Below, one piece after another: positions 1-6,887 of a DNA stretch of 9,141 bases. Below the pieces are notes generated by a model. The model had not been told where the DNA came from. It saw only the letters and a program-made list of their open reading frames with translations, and made no database searches. Both the position numbers and the translations under genes were made by a program. The DNA comes from Bacillota bacterium (lineage in GTDB: Bacteria; Bacillota; Clostridia; Peptostreptococcales; Anaerovoracaceae), in the NCBI GenBank assembly GCA_017936025.1, contig JAGBGL010000083.1, forward strand, positions 1-9,141, given 5' to 3'. Position 1 is the first letter of the stretch. Each line of letters opens with the position of its first letter.

Positions 1-209
1 GTGGAACTGTGGATATTGACCCAGATTGTTCCATTGACTATCAATTACGAGTTGATATCATAACCATACGTTCAATTCGTCAACTAGCGCATGGACACGT
101 TGGTGAAATATATCTTTGGAGATCGTTTTTGAAGCGGATGCATTCGAAGAAAAGTCACGATAAACCGTGTCATAATTGTCCTAATGGCTCAAATGACTAC
201 TTTTCCCCT
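1..209. other. Unrecognised sequence replacing the 3' end of leuS; possible mobile-element end
   Basis: This stretch adjoins the point where LeuRS homology ends, around base 210. In all three minus-strand frames it lacks the expected end of LeuRS; for example, no LAPFAPHIAEELW-like segment appears. On the plus strand one frame is open from the left edge (GTG at 9) to 314, but its first ~65 residues match no family I recognise and the rest runs antisense through leuS. On the minus strand a frame of about 47 codons (roughly 183 to 43) is also open, but it has no good start and meets a TGA. GC is about 40% by hand count. Nested inverted repeats lie next to the junction. An insertion-sequence end would fit all this, but no terminal repeat pair, target duplication or transposase can be shown because the other side is outside the window. 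A genomic rearrangement or assembly join is equally possible. Confidence 0.35.
149..205. repeat. Nested inverted repeats at the leuS junction
   Basis: GAAAAGT at 149-155 is the reverse complement of ACTTTTC at 199-205. Inside this arm, CACG (156-159) pairs with CGTG (166-169), and TCAT (170-173) pairs with ATGA (193-196). Drawn as single strand this gives an outer 7-bp stem closing two adjacent short hairpins. A further 6-bp pair, TATCAA (39-44) and TTGATA (52-57), lies to the left. The arms are short and were found by eye, so chance is not excluded. Ends of mobile elements and structured RNAs both show such arrangements. Confidence 0.35.
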
Positions 210-2320
210 ACCTTATATTTATACATTTCGTTAACCAGTTCCATGATAGAAGAAATCGCTGTATTGAAGTTGAATCTTCCACCGATGTCTTCAGAAACTT
301 TCTTGATTGTGTAGTTTAATGTGTAAGCAAGATCTTTGTCTGCTTTTGTAACTGCTTTGTATTCAGCAGGTGCAGATTTGCATAAATCAGCATATTCATA
401 TACAAGTCTGTGTACACGGTTCAGGAAACGGTAGCTTCCTTCAACCCCGTCATCGGACCAGTCGAGCTCTCTTTCAGGAGGAGCTGCGAACAGGATGAAC
501 AGTCTTGCTGTGTCAGCGCCGTATTTTTCGATGATTTCAGCAGGGCTGACAACATTACCGATGGATTTGGACATCTTCTTGCCATCTTTGATTACCATAC
601 CCTGAGTCAGCAGATTTACGAACGGTTCTTCGTTGGAAACCAGATCCAGATCGTACAGAGCCATCTGGAAGAATCTTGCATACATCAGGTGCAGGATAGC
701 GTGTTCTACACCGCCGATGTACTGGTCTACACTCATCCAGTAGTCAGTTTTTTCTTTGCTGAATGCTTCTTCAGTATTCTTAGGGTCGCAGTAACGCAGG
801 AAGTACCAGGAAGAATCCAGGAATGTATCCATAGTATCCATTTCTCTTCTTGCAGGTTTACCGCATACAGGACATACTGTATCACCGAATGTAGCACTTG
901 TAGTCAGTGGAGACTCACCTTTTCCTGTGAATTCTACGTCTGTAGGCAGCATTACAGGCAGGTTTTCTTCTTTTTCAGGAACCCATCCGCATGTGTCACA
1001 GTAGATCATAGGGATCGGTGTTCCCCAGTATCTCTGTCTGGAGATCAGCCAGTCACGCAGTCTGTAGTTGATTGTCTTTTTACCGATTCCTTTTTCTTCT
1101 AAGAACTCGATGATTTTAACGATCGCTTCTCTGTTGTTCATGCCTGTGAACATTTCAGAGTTGATCATGTTACCTTCAGCAACAAATGCTTCCTGCAGGT
1201 TGTTTACATCGATTTCAGGGTTTTCAGGATCTACTACAGGGATGATATCCAGATCGAATTTCTTAGCGAAATCAAAGTCACGTTCGTCATGAGCAGGTAC
1301 TGCCATGATAGCGCCTGTACCGTAGTCCATCAGAACATAGTCGGAAATGTAGATCGGAACTTCTTTTCCGTTAACAGGGTTTACAGCATATCTGCCGATG
1401 AATACACCTGTCTTTTCATTTGCTGTGGAAGTTCTTTCAATATCAGACATACGCTGAACTTTATCTAAATATTCTTCAACAGCAGCTTCATATTCAGTTC
1501 CTGTAACCAGTTCTTTTACATATGGATGTTCAGGAGCCATTACCATGTAAGTTACACCGTACAGAGTGTCTGCACGAGTTGTGAATACTTCCAGGTCTTT
1601 ATCAAAGTCCTTGATTTTGAACAGTACTTCTGCACCAGTAGATTTACCGATCCAGTTTTTCTGCATAGTTTTAACCTTTTCAGGCCAGCCAGGCAGTTTT
1701 TCCAGATTGTCCAGCAGTCTTTCAGCGTAATCAGTGATTTTGAAGTACCACTGGGACAGGTTTTTCTTACCTACTTCTGCACCACAGCGTTCACATTTGC
1801 CGTCTACTACCTGTTCATTAGCCAGTACAGTCTGACAGCTTGGACACCAGTTTACAGGGTTTTCTTTCTTGTAAGCCAGTCCTTTTTTATAGAACTGGAT
1901 GAAGATCCACTGCATCCATTTGTAGTAGTCAGGATGACAAGTAGCAACTTCTCTTTCCCAGTCATAAGCCAGACCCAGTTCAGTCAGCTGCTCTCTCATT
2001 TCAGCGATATTGTTCCAAGTCCAGTCCCCAGGTGCCGCACCATGTTTGATTGCAGCGTTTTCTGCCGGCAGACCGAAAGAGTCCCATCCCATTGGATGCA
2101 GAACGTTAAAGCCCTTCATTGTCTTGAATCTTGCGATTACGTCACCGATGGAATAGTTTCTTACGTGACCCATATGTAATTTTCCGGATGGGTACGGGAA
2201 CATTTCCAGAACGTAATACTTTTCTTTAGATTCATCTTCGATCATTTCGAATACGTTGGATTCTTTCCATTTTTCCTGCCATTTTTTTTCGATTTCTGTA
2301 AAATTATACTTATCTATCAT
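197..2320 (-). CDS. leuS: Leucyl-tRNA synthetase, C-terminally truncated
   Basis: Class I synthetase that charges tRNA-Leu with leucine in the cytoplasm. Seen in order: the HIGH-type signature HMGH at residues 49-52, a zinc-knuckle pair C159/C162 with C176/C179, the CP1 editing domain with TTRADT at 247-252 and VPAHDERD with D345, a second cysteine set C441/C444 and C483/C486, and KMSKS at 582-586. TTRPDT is the commoner form of the editing motif, so Ala at 250 is a small variation. The ATG start is supported by GGAGG inside the last codons of rsfS. The protein is 707 residues, against about 800-860 for bacterial LeuRS. Homology ends after NEMYKYK (residue ~702), and VGEK plus TAG come from foreign sequence. 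The missing part is the end of the anticodon-binding helical domain and the C-terminal domain, both needed for tRNA binding in studied LeuRS. Catalytic and editing cores look intact. The copy as shown is probably defective, unless the join is an assembly error or another leuS exists. Confidence 0.95.
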   Translation of the reverse strand: MIDKYNFTEIEKKWQEKWKESNVFEMIEDESKEKYYVLEMFPYPSGKLHMGHVRNYSIGDVIARFKTMKGFNVLHPMGWDSFGLPAENAAIKHGAAPGDWTWNNIAEMREQLTELGLAYDWEREVATCHPDYYKWMQWIFIQFYKKGLAYKKENPVNWCPSCQTVLANEQVVDGKCERCGAEVGKKNLSQWYFKITDYAERLLDNLEKLPGWPEKVKTMQKNWIGKSTGAEVLFKIKDFDKDLEVFTTRADTLYGVTYMVMAPEHPYVKELVTGTEYEAAVEEYLDKVQRMSDIERTSTANEKTGVFIGRYAVNPVNGKEVPIYISDYVLMDYGTGAIMAVPAHDERDFDFAKKFDLDIIPVVDPENPEIDVNNLQEAFVAEGNMINSEMFTGMNNREAIVKIIEFLEEKGIGKKTINYRLRDWLISRQRYWGTPIPMIYCDTCGWVPEKEENLPVMLPTDVEFTGKGESPLTTSATFGDTVCPVCGKPARREMDTMDTFLDSSWYFLRYCDPKNTEEAFSKEKTDYWMSVDQYIGGVEHAILHLMYARFFQMALYDLDLVSNEEPFVNLLTQGMVIKDGKKMSKSIGNVVSPAEIIEKYGADTARLFILFAAPPERELDWSDDGVEGSYRFLNRVHRLVYEYADLCKSAPAEYKAVTKADKDLAYTLNYTIKKVSEDIGGRFNFNTAISSIMELVNEMYKYKVGEK

Positions 2321-2321
2321 T

Positions 2322-2666
2322 TTAATCCTCCAGATTTAAAAATTCACAATCAGCCCAGACTTTTTCGATATTATATTTCTCACGTAATTCTGCAGTGAGC
2401 AGGTTTACAATAATATCGCCATAGTCCATGAGGATCCATCCGGAACCTCTTTTGCCCTCGATGCTGCGAACGAAAACGCCTTCTTTATCCAGCTTTTCTT
2501 CTACTGCATCGCACAGGGCGCCGACCTGTCTGTCGCTTCCGCCGGAAGCAATGATCATGTAATCTGCAAAAGCAGCCTTTGTACCGATATCAATGATCGT
2601 AATATCTGTACCTTTTTTATCATCAATAGCTTTTGCTGCAAGCATAGCCATTTCTTTACAGTCCAT
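2322..2666 (-). CDS. rsfS: Ribosomal silencing factor RsfS (Iojap/YbeB family)
   Basis: Small cytoplasmic protein that in studied bacteria binds L14 on the 50S subunit and blocks joining with 30S, reducing translation when nutrients are short. The 114-residue length is typical. The family core is visible: IDIG at 26-29, then ADYMIIASGGSDRQV (34-48), then GSGWILMDYGDIIVNLL (74-90) and the closing AELREKYNIEKVWAD (92-106), which matches the usual R-x-x-Y-x-L-E-x-L-W pattern. The ATG start has AAAGGAG about 7 bases upstream and overlaps the end of yqeK by 11 bases, suggesting translational coupling. The stop is one base from the leuS start, and the leuS Shine-Dalgarno lies within the final codons. 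The nadD-yqeK-rsfS order is widely conserved in Firmicutes, which supports the call. Confidence 0.95.
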   Translation of the reverse strand: MDCKEMAMLAAKAIDDKKGTDITIIDIGTKAAFADYMIIASGGSDRQVGALCDAVEEKLDKEGVFVRSIEGKRGSGWILMDYGDIIVNLLTAELREKYNIEKVWADCEFLNLED

Positions 2667-3222
2667 TTTGTTCTCCTTTCTTTTTTAAATAGTCTCGTGC
2701 TTTTATTGTATCTTCGTGAAGGAAAAGCTCCCTTTCACGGATATATTCTATAGACCGTTCCATTGAATCGAGGCACGCCTGATCCAGTGAAACCGCTGCC
2801 GTTTTTCTGAGTTCATCAACAGTCGGATAATTTCTTCCCGGTTCTATCGCATCAGCAAGATATATGACCTTTTCAAGAACCGACATCCCAGCTCTGCCGG
2901 TTGTATGATATTTAACAGCGTTTATTATATCTTCATCATGTATGCCGTAATCTCTTTCCATAATAACAGCAGCGATCGGACCATGGGCCAGATTTGCGTT
3001 ATCAAGCAGTACAGGATCAAGCTGCAGCTGTCTTACATACATGTTAAGTACATCTACAGGTGTGCTCCGGAACATATCATGAAACAAAGCTGCTGTCTCG
3101 GCTTTAACAGGGTCGCATCCGTATTTTGCGGCAAGCTCCCCGGCAGTTTTTACAACGCCGTAAACATGCGCTTTTCTTTTTTCGTTCAGGTTCTTTTCTA
3201 TATAACTATTTATATAGTCCAT
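2656..3222 (-). CDS. yqeK: YqeK, HD-domain diadenosine tetraphosphatase (symmetrical)
   Basis: HD-superfamily metalloenzyme. YqeK proteins of Firmicutes have been shown to cleave Ap4A symmetrically to two ADP. The 188-residue length fits the family. Candidate metal and active-site residues are visible: H19, H48-D49 (LFHDMF), H80 (NLAHGP), H106 in KYHTTGR, and D124 in YLADAIEPGR, which is the characteristic YqeK C-terminal signature. The ATG start overlaps the 3' end of nadD by 17 bases. The best upstream purine run, AAAGG, is rather far away (~13 bases), so expression may depend on coupling to nadD. Ap4A is a by-product of aminoacyl-tRNA synthetases, and three of them lie in this same gene row, which makes the context functionally sensible. 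The identification is firm; the exact substrate is inferred from the family. Confidence 0.93.
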   Translation of the reverse strand: MDYINSYIEKNLNEKRKAHVYGVVKTAGELAAKYGCDPVKAETAALFHDMFRSTPVDVLNMYVRQLQLDPVLLDNANLAHGPIAAVIMERDYGIHDEDIINAVKYHTTGRAGMSVLEKVIYLADAIEPGRNYPTVDELRKTAAVSLDQACLDSMERSIEYIRERELFLHEDTIKARDYLKKKGEQNGL

Positions 3223-3811
3223 GCTTGATTATGTACCTTTCTACAACTTCGGGCACAAGGCCTGAAAGTCCCTGACCTGATTCCAACCTCTCACGTATCT
3301 CGGTAGACGAAATGTTCAGCTGATGATTATCTACTTTGGTGATATTTGTATTGTAGTCTCTTTTCAGTCGCTCTATACATTCACTGAGTTCATCGTCTTT
3401 ATATCCCGGACGGGAGCCTACTACGAAATTGTAATTGTGCAGAAGTTCATCTGCGTTTTTCCACCTGTGTATCTGTAGTATCGAATCGGTTCCGGTAAGA
3501 AAGTAGACTTCCGTTTCCGGACCTTCCATTTCTGTGATAGCTTTCAGCGTTTTATATGTATACGATATTTCTTCCTGCCTGAGTTCGTAGTCGCATGCCG
3601 TGATCCCCGGCATATCCGCAACTGCGAGTTCTATCATTTCCAGCCTCTGCTGTCCGCTGACCATTTTTCTGTCCAGCTTGAAAGGCTGAAATTTTGCCGG
3701 GATCATTAGTACTTCATCGAGTCCCAGCTGTTCCTTTGCGTCTCTGGCAAGTCCGATATGTCCATTATGGACGGGATCAAAACTCCCGCCCAGAATTCCT
3801 ATTTTTCTCAT
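3206..3811 (-). CDS. nadD: Nicotinate-nucleotide adenylyltransferase
   Basis: Transfers AMP from ATP to nicotinate mononucleotide, giving deamido-NAD in NAD synthesis; soluble. The nucleotidyltransferase fold is marked by GGSFDPVHNGH at residues 8-18, with the (H/T)xGH ATP-binding motif. FLTGTDS at 104-110 and the C-terminal ISSTEIRERL at 167-176 (the SxTxxR phosphate-binding signature) are also present. Length of 201 residues is normal. The ATG start follows a G-rich ribosome-binding site (GGGGG plus AAAG) directly after a small hairpin. The gene starts 34 bases after the aspS stop, the largest gap in the row, and overlaps yqeK at its 3' end. Confidence 0.96.
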   Translation of the reverse strand: MRKIGILGGSFDPVHNGHIGLARDAKEQLGLDEVLMIPAKFQPFKLDRKMVSGQQRLEMIELAVADMPGITACDYELRQEEISYTYKTLKAITEMEGPETEVYFLTGTDSILQIHRWKNADELLHNYNFVVGSRPGYKDDELSECIERLKRDYNTNITKVDNHQLNISSTEIRERLESGQGLSGLVPEVVERYIIKHGLYK

Positions 3812-3821
3812 GTCTTTCCCC

Positions 3822-3836
3822 CTGCCTTAAAGGCAG
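3822..3836 (-). repeat. Short palindrome between aspS and nadD, adjoining the nadD ribosome-binding site
   Basis: On the minus strand CTGCC-TTTAA-GGCAG forms a perfect 5-bp stem with a 5-base loop (7 bp on each side as a DNA palindrome). It is followed immediately by GGGG and AAAGAC before the nadD ATG, so the 3' arm touches the ribosome-binding site. No T-run follows, so it is not a canonical Rho-independent terminator. It might slightly modulate nadD translation or protect the aspS end of the message; this is speculative. Confidence 0.4.
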
Positions 3837-3845
3837 TCAGCAGAA

Positions 3846-5624
3846 CTATTCTGTAACAGGTGCGATTACTGCGATTCCCAGTTCTTCCAGCTGTACATCA
3901 TCAACAACAGATGGTGCTTCGGATACCATGCACTGAGCATGCTGATTTTTAGGGAATGCGATTACTTCGCGGATGCTTGGCTGGTGAGTCAGCAGCATTA
4001 CCAGTCTGTCCAGTCCGTAAGCCAGTCCGCCGTGAGGAGGAGCACCGTATTTGAATGCTTCTACCAGGAAGCCGAATTTCAGTTCGATTTCCTCTTCTGT
4101 CAGACCCAGTACTCTGAACATTCTGCTCTGCAGCTCTCTGTCGTGGATTCTGATAGATCCGCCGCCCAGTTCAACGCCGTTCAGTACGATATCGTAAGCC
4201 AGAGCCTTAACGTTAGCAGGATCTGTTTCCAGCTTGTCCAGATCTGCAGGATTTGGAGATGTGAATGGGTGGTGTTTTGCATGGTATGCATCATTTTCTT
4301 CGTCATACTCATACAGTGGGAAGTCAACTACCCACAGCAGGTTGTACTGGTTGTCATCCAGCAGTCCCATTTCGCCTGCAATATGTCTTCTCAGGAAGCC
4401 CAGGGAGTCGAATACAACCTGTTTCTTATCGGAGATGATCAGGATCAGATCTCCTTCTTTAGCTTCGAATACATCTGCGATCTCTTTCAGCTGTTCTTCT
4501 GTGAAGAATTTATTTACGGAAGAAGCGATCTTATCTGCTTCCACTTTCATCCATACCATGCCTTTGGCACCGTAGCTCTTAACCAGTTCAGTCAGCTTGT
4601 CGATCTTCTTACGGGTATAAGCTGCTGCTCCGCCGTCGATGCAGATACCTCTTACATCGCCGCCTGCTGCCAGTGCATCAGTGAACACTTTGAACTCGCA
4701 GTTTTCAACCAGGTGGTTCAGTTTTTTCAGTTCGAAACCGAAACGTGTATCAGGTTTGTCGCTTCCGTAACGTTCCATAGCTTCGTCATAAGGGATTCTT
4801 GGGAATGGTGTAGGAATATCGATTCCCATCAGGTCTTTGAATACTTTTTTCAGGAAGCCTTCCTGGATTTCGATTACATCATCCTGATCAACGAAGGACA
4901 TTTCCAGGTCGATCTGAGTGAATTCAGGCTGTCTGTCAGCACGCAGGTCTTCATCACGGAAGCACTTGACGATCTGCATATAACGGTCTGTACCGCCTAC
5001 CATCAGCAGCTGTTTGAATGTCTGCGGAGACTGAGGCAGTGCGTAGAACTGTCCCGGGTTTACTCTGGAAGGAACCAGATAGTCTCTTGCACCTTCAGGT
5101 GTGGATTTGATCAGCATTGGAGTTTCAACTTCTGTGAATCCCTGGCTGTCATAGTAGTCTCTTGCCAGTTTAGTCAGTTTATGACGGAATGTCAGGTTTT
5201 CCTGCATCTTGTTTTTTCTCAGATCCAGGTATCTGTATTTCAGTCTCAGGTTATCATCTACATTGTCGTCATCTTTGATGTAGATAGGCGGAGTATCTGC
5301 TTCGGAATAAATAACCAGATCGTTTGCAAATACTTCGATACCTCCTGTAGGAATATTAGGGTTCTTGGATTCTCTTTCCTTAACGATACCTTTTACCCCT
5401 ACTACGTATTCGCTTCTCAGGCTGTCAGCTTTGTCGAACAGTTCCTGCGGGATTTCGTCGTTGAATACTACCTGCACAATACCTGTTTTGTCACGCAGAT
5501 CGCAGAAAATCAGGCCTCCCAGGTTTCTTCTTTTTGCGACCCAGCCGTTCAGCACTACTGCTTCGTCGATGTTGCTTTCATTAAGCACACCGCACATGTG
5601 AGTTCTTTTAAAAATGTTGCTCAT
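3846..5624 (-). CDS. aspS: Aspartyl-tRNA synthetase (bacterial type)
   Basis: Class IIb synthetase charging tRNA-Asp, cytoplasmic. At 592 residues it has full bacterial length. Seen in order: the N-terminal OB-fold anticodon domain (about 1-110, with GWVAKRRNLGGLIFCDLRD at 27-45), motif 1 around 163-185 (FTEVETPMLIKSTPEGARDY), motif 2 FRDEDLRADRQPEFTQ at 222-237, a GAD-type insertion in roughly 290-400, and motif 3 GLAYGLDR at 533-540, followed by the conserved FPKNQHAQ and SEAPS segment. No catalytic motif is broken. The start is supported by GGAG about 7 bases upstream, overlapping the hisS stop codon, with only 9 bases between the genes. hisS-aspS adjacency is a classic Firmicute arrangement. 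Whether the enzyme is discriminating or also charges tRNA-Asn cannot be told here, and no gatCAB genes are in the window. Confidence 0.97.
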   Translation of the reverse strand: MSNIFKRTHMCGVLNESNIDEAVVLNGWVAKRRNLGGLIFCDLRDKTGIVQVVFNDEIPQELFDKADSLRSEYVVGVKGIVKERESKNPNIPTGGIEVFANDLVIYSEADTPPIYIKDDDNVDDNLRLKYRYLDLRKNKMQENLTFRHKLTKLARDYYDSQGFTEVETPMLIKSTPEGARDYLVPSRVNPGQFYALPQSPQTFKQLLMVGGTDRYMQIVKCFRDEDLRADRQPEFTQIDLEMSFVDQDDVIEIQEGFLKKVFKDLMGIDIPTPFPRIPYDEAMERYGSDKPDTRFGFELKKLNHLVENCEFKVFTDALAAGGDVRGICIDGGAAAYTRKKIDKLTELVKSYGAKGMVWMKVEADKIASSVNKFFTEEQLKEIADVFEAKEGDLILIISDKKQVVFDSLGFLRRHIAGEMGLLDDNQYNLLWVVDFPLYEYDEENDAYHAKHHPFTSPNPADLDKLETDPANVKALAYDIVLNGVELGGGSIRIHDRELQSRMFRVLGLTEEEIELKFGFLVEAFKYGAPPHGGLAYGLDRLVMLLTHQPSIREVIAFPKNQHAQCMVSEAPSVVDDVQLEELGIAVIAPVTE

Positions 5625-5633
5625 ATCTATCTC

Positions 5634-6887
5634 CTATTTTGTTAATTCAGCCAGAATGTCATCGATTGCGATTTCAGTCTGCTGAGAAGTTGCCATATCT
5701 TTGATTGCCACTTTCTTTTCTGCGAGTTCGTTGTCACCGATAACGATTGTTTTCTTAGCGTTGATACGGTTCGCATACTTGAACTGTCCCTTGATGTTTC
5801 TTGCGAGAACGTCCATTTCCGCATGGATACCTTCATGTCTCAGCTGGCGCAGCAGTTTGAGACCGAATGCTTTTGCATCATCGCCCATTACTGCGATAAA
5901 TACTTCGGCTGTATCCGGTTCAGGAATTTCGATTCCTGCAGCTTCCATAGTAAGCAGCAGTCTTTCGATACCCAGTCCGAAGCCGACACCAGGGATTGGA
6001 GGTCCGCCCAGAGCTTCCATCAGATTATCGTAACGGCCGCCGCCGCATACAGTTCCCTGAGCTCCTATGCTGTTTGTAATAAATTCGAAAGCAGTTTTTG
6101 TGTAATAATCCAGACCTCTTACAATACCGGGGTTAACAGTGAATTCAACGCCCAGGCTTGTCAGGTTTTTCTGAACATCTTCGAATGCATCTTTACATTC
6201 ATCGCACAGGTAATCGATCATCATCGGTGCGCCCTTCACCAGTTCCTGGCACTCAGGTGACTTGCAATCCAGGATTCTCATAGGGTTACGTTCGTAACGG
6301 TCCTTGCATGTATCGCACAGATCATCGTATTTGGAAGCAAGGAATTCCTTCAGTGCTTTTCTGTGGTTCTCTCTGCAGTGTGGGCATCCTACGCTGTTGA
6401 TCTGCAGCTCGATGTCTTTGATTCCCAGGCTGTGCAGGAAATCATTTGCCAGACAGATTACTTCGGCATCAGCCAGCATATTAGGAGTTCCGAACACTTC
6501 GATACCGAACTGGTGGAATTCTCTCAGTCTGCCGGACTGCGGCTTTTCATAACGGAAGCAAGGTGTGTTGTAATAGTATTTGGATGGCTGGACATCTGCA
6601 TAAGCCTTGTGTTCAACGAAGGATCTCGCAACAGGGGAAGTTCCTTCAGGCTTCAGTGTTATGCTTCTCTTTGCATAGTCCTGGAATGTGTACATTTCTT
6701 TCTGTACGATATCTGTTGTATCACCTACACCTCTTGCAAATAATTCTGTGTGTTCGAACATCGGAGTTCTGATTTCTTTGAATCCGTATTTCGCACAGAT
6801 TTCAGCAAACGCTTTCTCAACGTAATGCCATTTATACACCTGGGAAGGCAGTGTATCTTTCGTACCTTTTGGTGCATTTGTTAACAT
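5634..6887 (-). CDS. hisS: Histidyl-tRNA synthetase with four-cysteine-pair insertion
   Basis: Class II synthetase charging tRNA-His. The N-terminal KGTKD (7-11) and motif 1 (IRTPMFEHTELFARGVG, 39-55) are followed by motif 2, FRYEKPQSGRLREFHQ at 111-126. The histidine-specific RGLDYYTKTAFEF is at 257-269, GGGRYDNL at 282-289 and motif 3 GVGFGLGIERLLL at 300-312. A C-terminal anticodon-binding domain fills about 327-417. Between motif 2 and the histidine motif lies an insertion with four cysteine pairs: C168/C171, C191/C194, C208/C213 and C228/C231. I know this pattern from HisRS of other Clostridia, where a metal-binding role is plausible, but I cannot prove metal binding from sequence. The ATG start has a consensus AGGAGG seven bases upstream and overlaps the end of hemZ by 7 bases. 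The protein is complete. Confidence 0.97.
   Translation of the reverse strand: MLTNAPKGTKDTLPSQVYKWHYVEKAFAEICAKYGFKEIRTPMFEHTELFARGVGDTTDIVQKEMYTFQDYAKRSITLKPEGTSPVARSFVEHKAYADVQPSKYYYNTPCFRYEKPQSGRLREFHQFGIEVFGTPNMLADAEVICLANDFLHSLGIKDIELQINSVGCPHCRENHRKALKEFLASKYDDLCDTCKDRYERNPMRILDCKSPECQELVKGAPMMIDYLCDECKDAFEDVQKNLTSLGVEFTVNPGIVRGLDYYTKTAFEFITNSIGAQGTVCGGGRYDNLMEALGGPPIPGVGFGLGIERLLLTMEAAGIEIPEPDTAEVFIAVMGDDAKAFGLKLLRQLRHEGIHAEMDVLARNIKGQFKYANRINAKKTIVIGDNELAEKKVAIKDMATSQQTEIAIDDILAELTK

Noticed and set aside
9..314. A 101-codon plus-strand frame starting GTG at the left edge
   Set aside because: About a third of it is antisense to leuS, no ribosome-binding site can be seen, and the unique part matches no known protein. 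It is kept only as an open frame within the unidentified segment.
197..420. A frameshift or sequencing error as the cause of the leuS truncation
   Set aside because: No other minus-strand frame across 1-209 contains the missing LeuRS C-terminus, so single-base errors cannot restore it.
410..2179. Plus-strand open frames of 230 and 217 codons inside leuS
   Set aside because: They are antisense shadows of a clear LeuRS, with low-complexity Phe/Ser/Val-rich translations and no recognisable domain.
3822..3836. Rho-independent terminator after aspS
   Set aside because: The hairpin is short (5-bp stem) and is followed by GGGGAAAGAC rather than a U-run.
3939..5645. A 568-codon open frame on the plus strand, antisense to aspS
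   Set aside because: It mirrors aspS, which has complete catalytic motifs and a good ribosome-binding site. The antisense translation is rich in Phe, Ser, Cys and Gln, matches no family, and is explained by the strong codon bias of aspS leaving few antisense stops.
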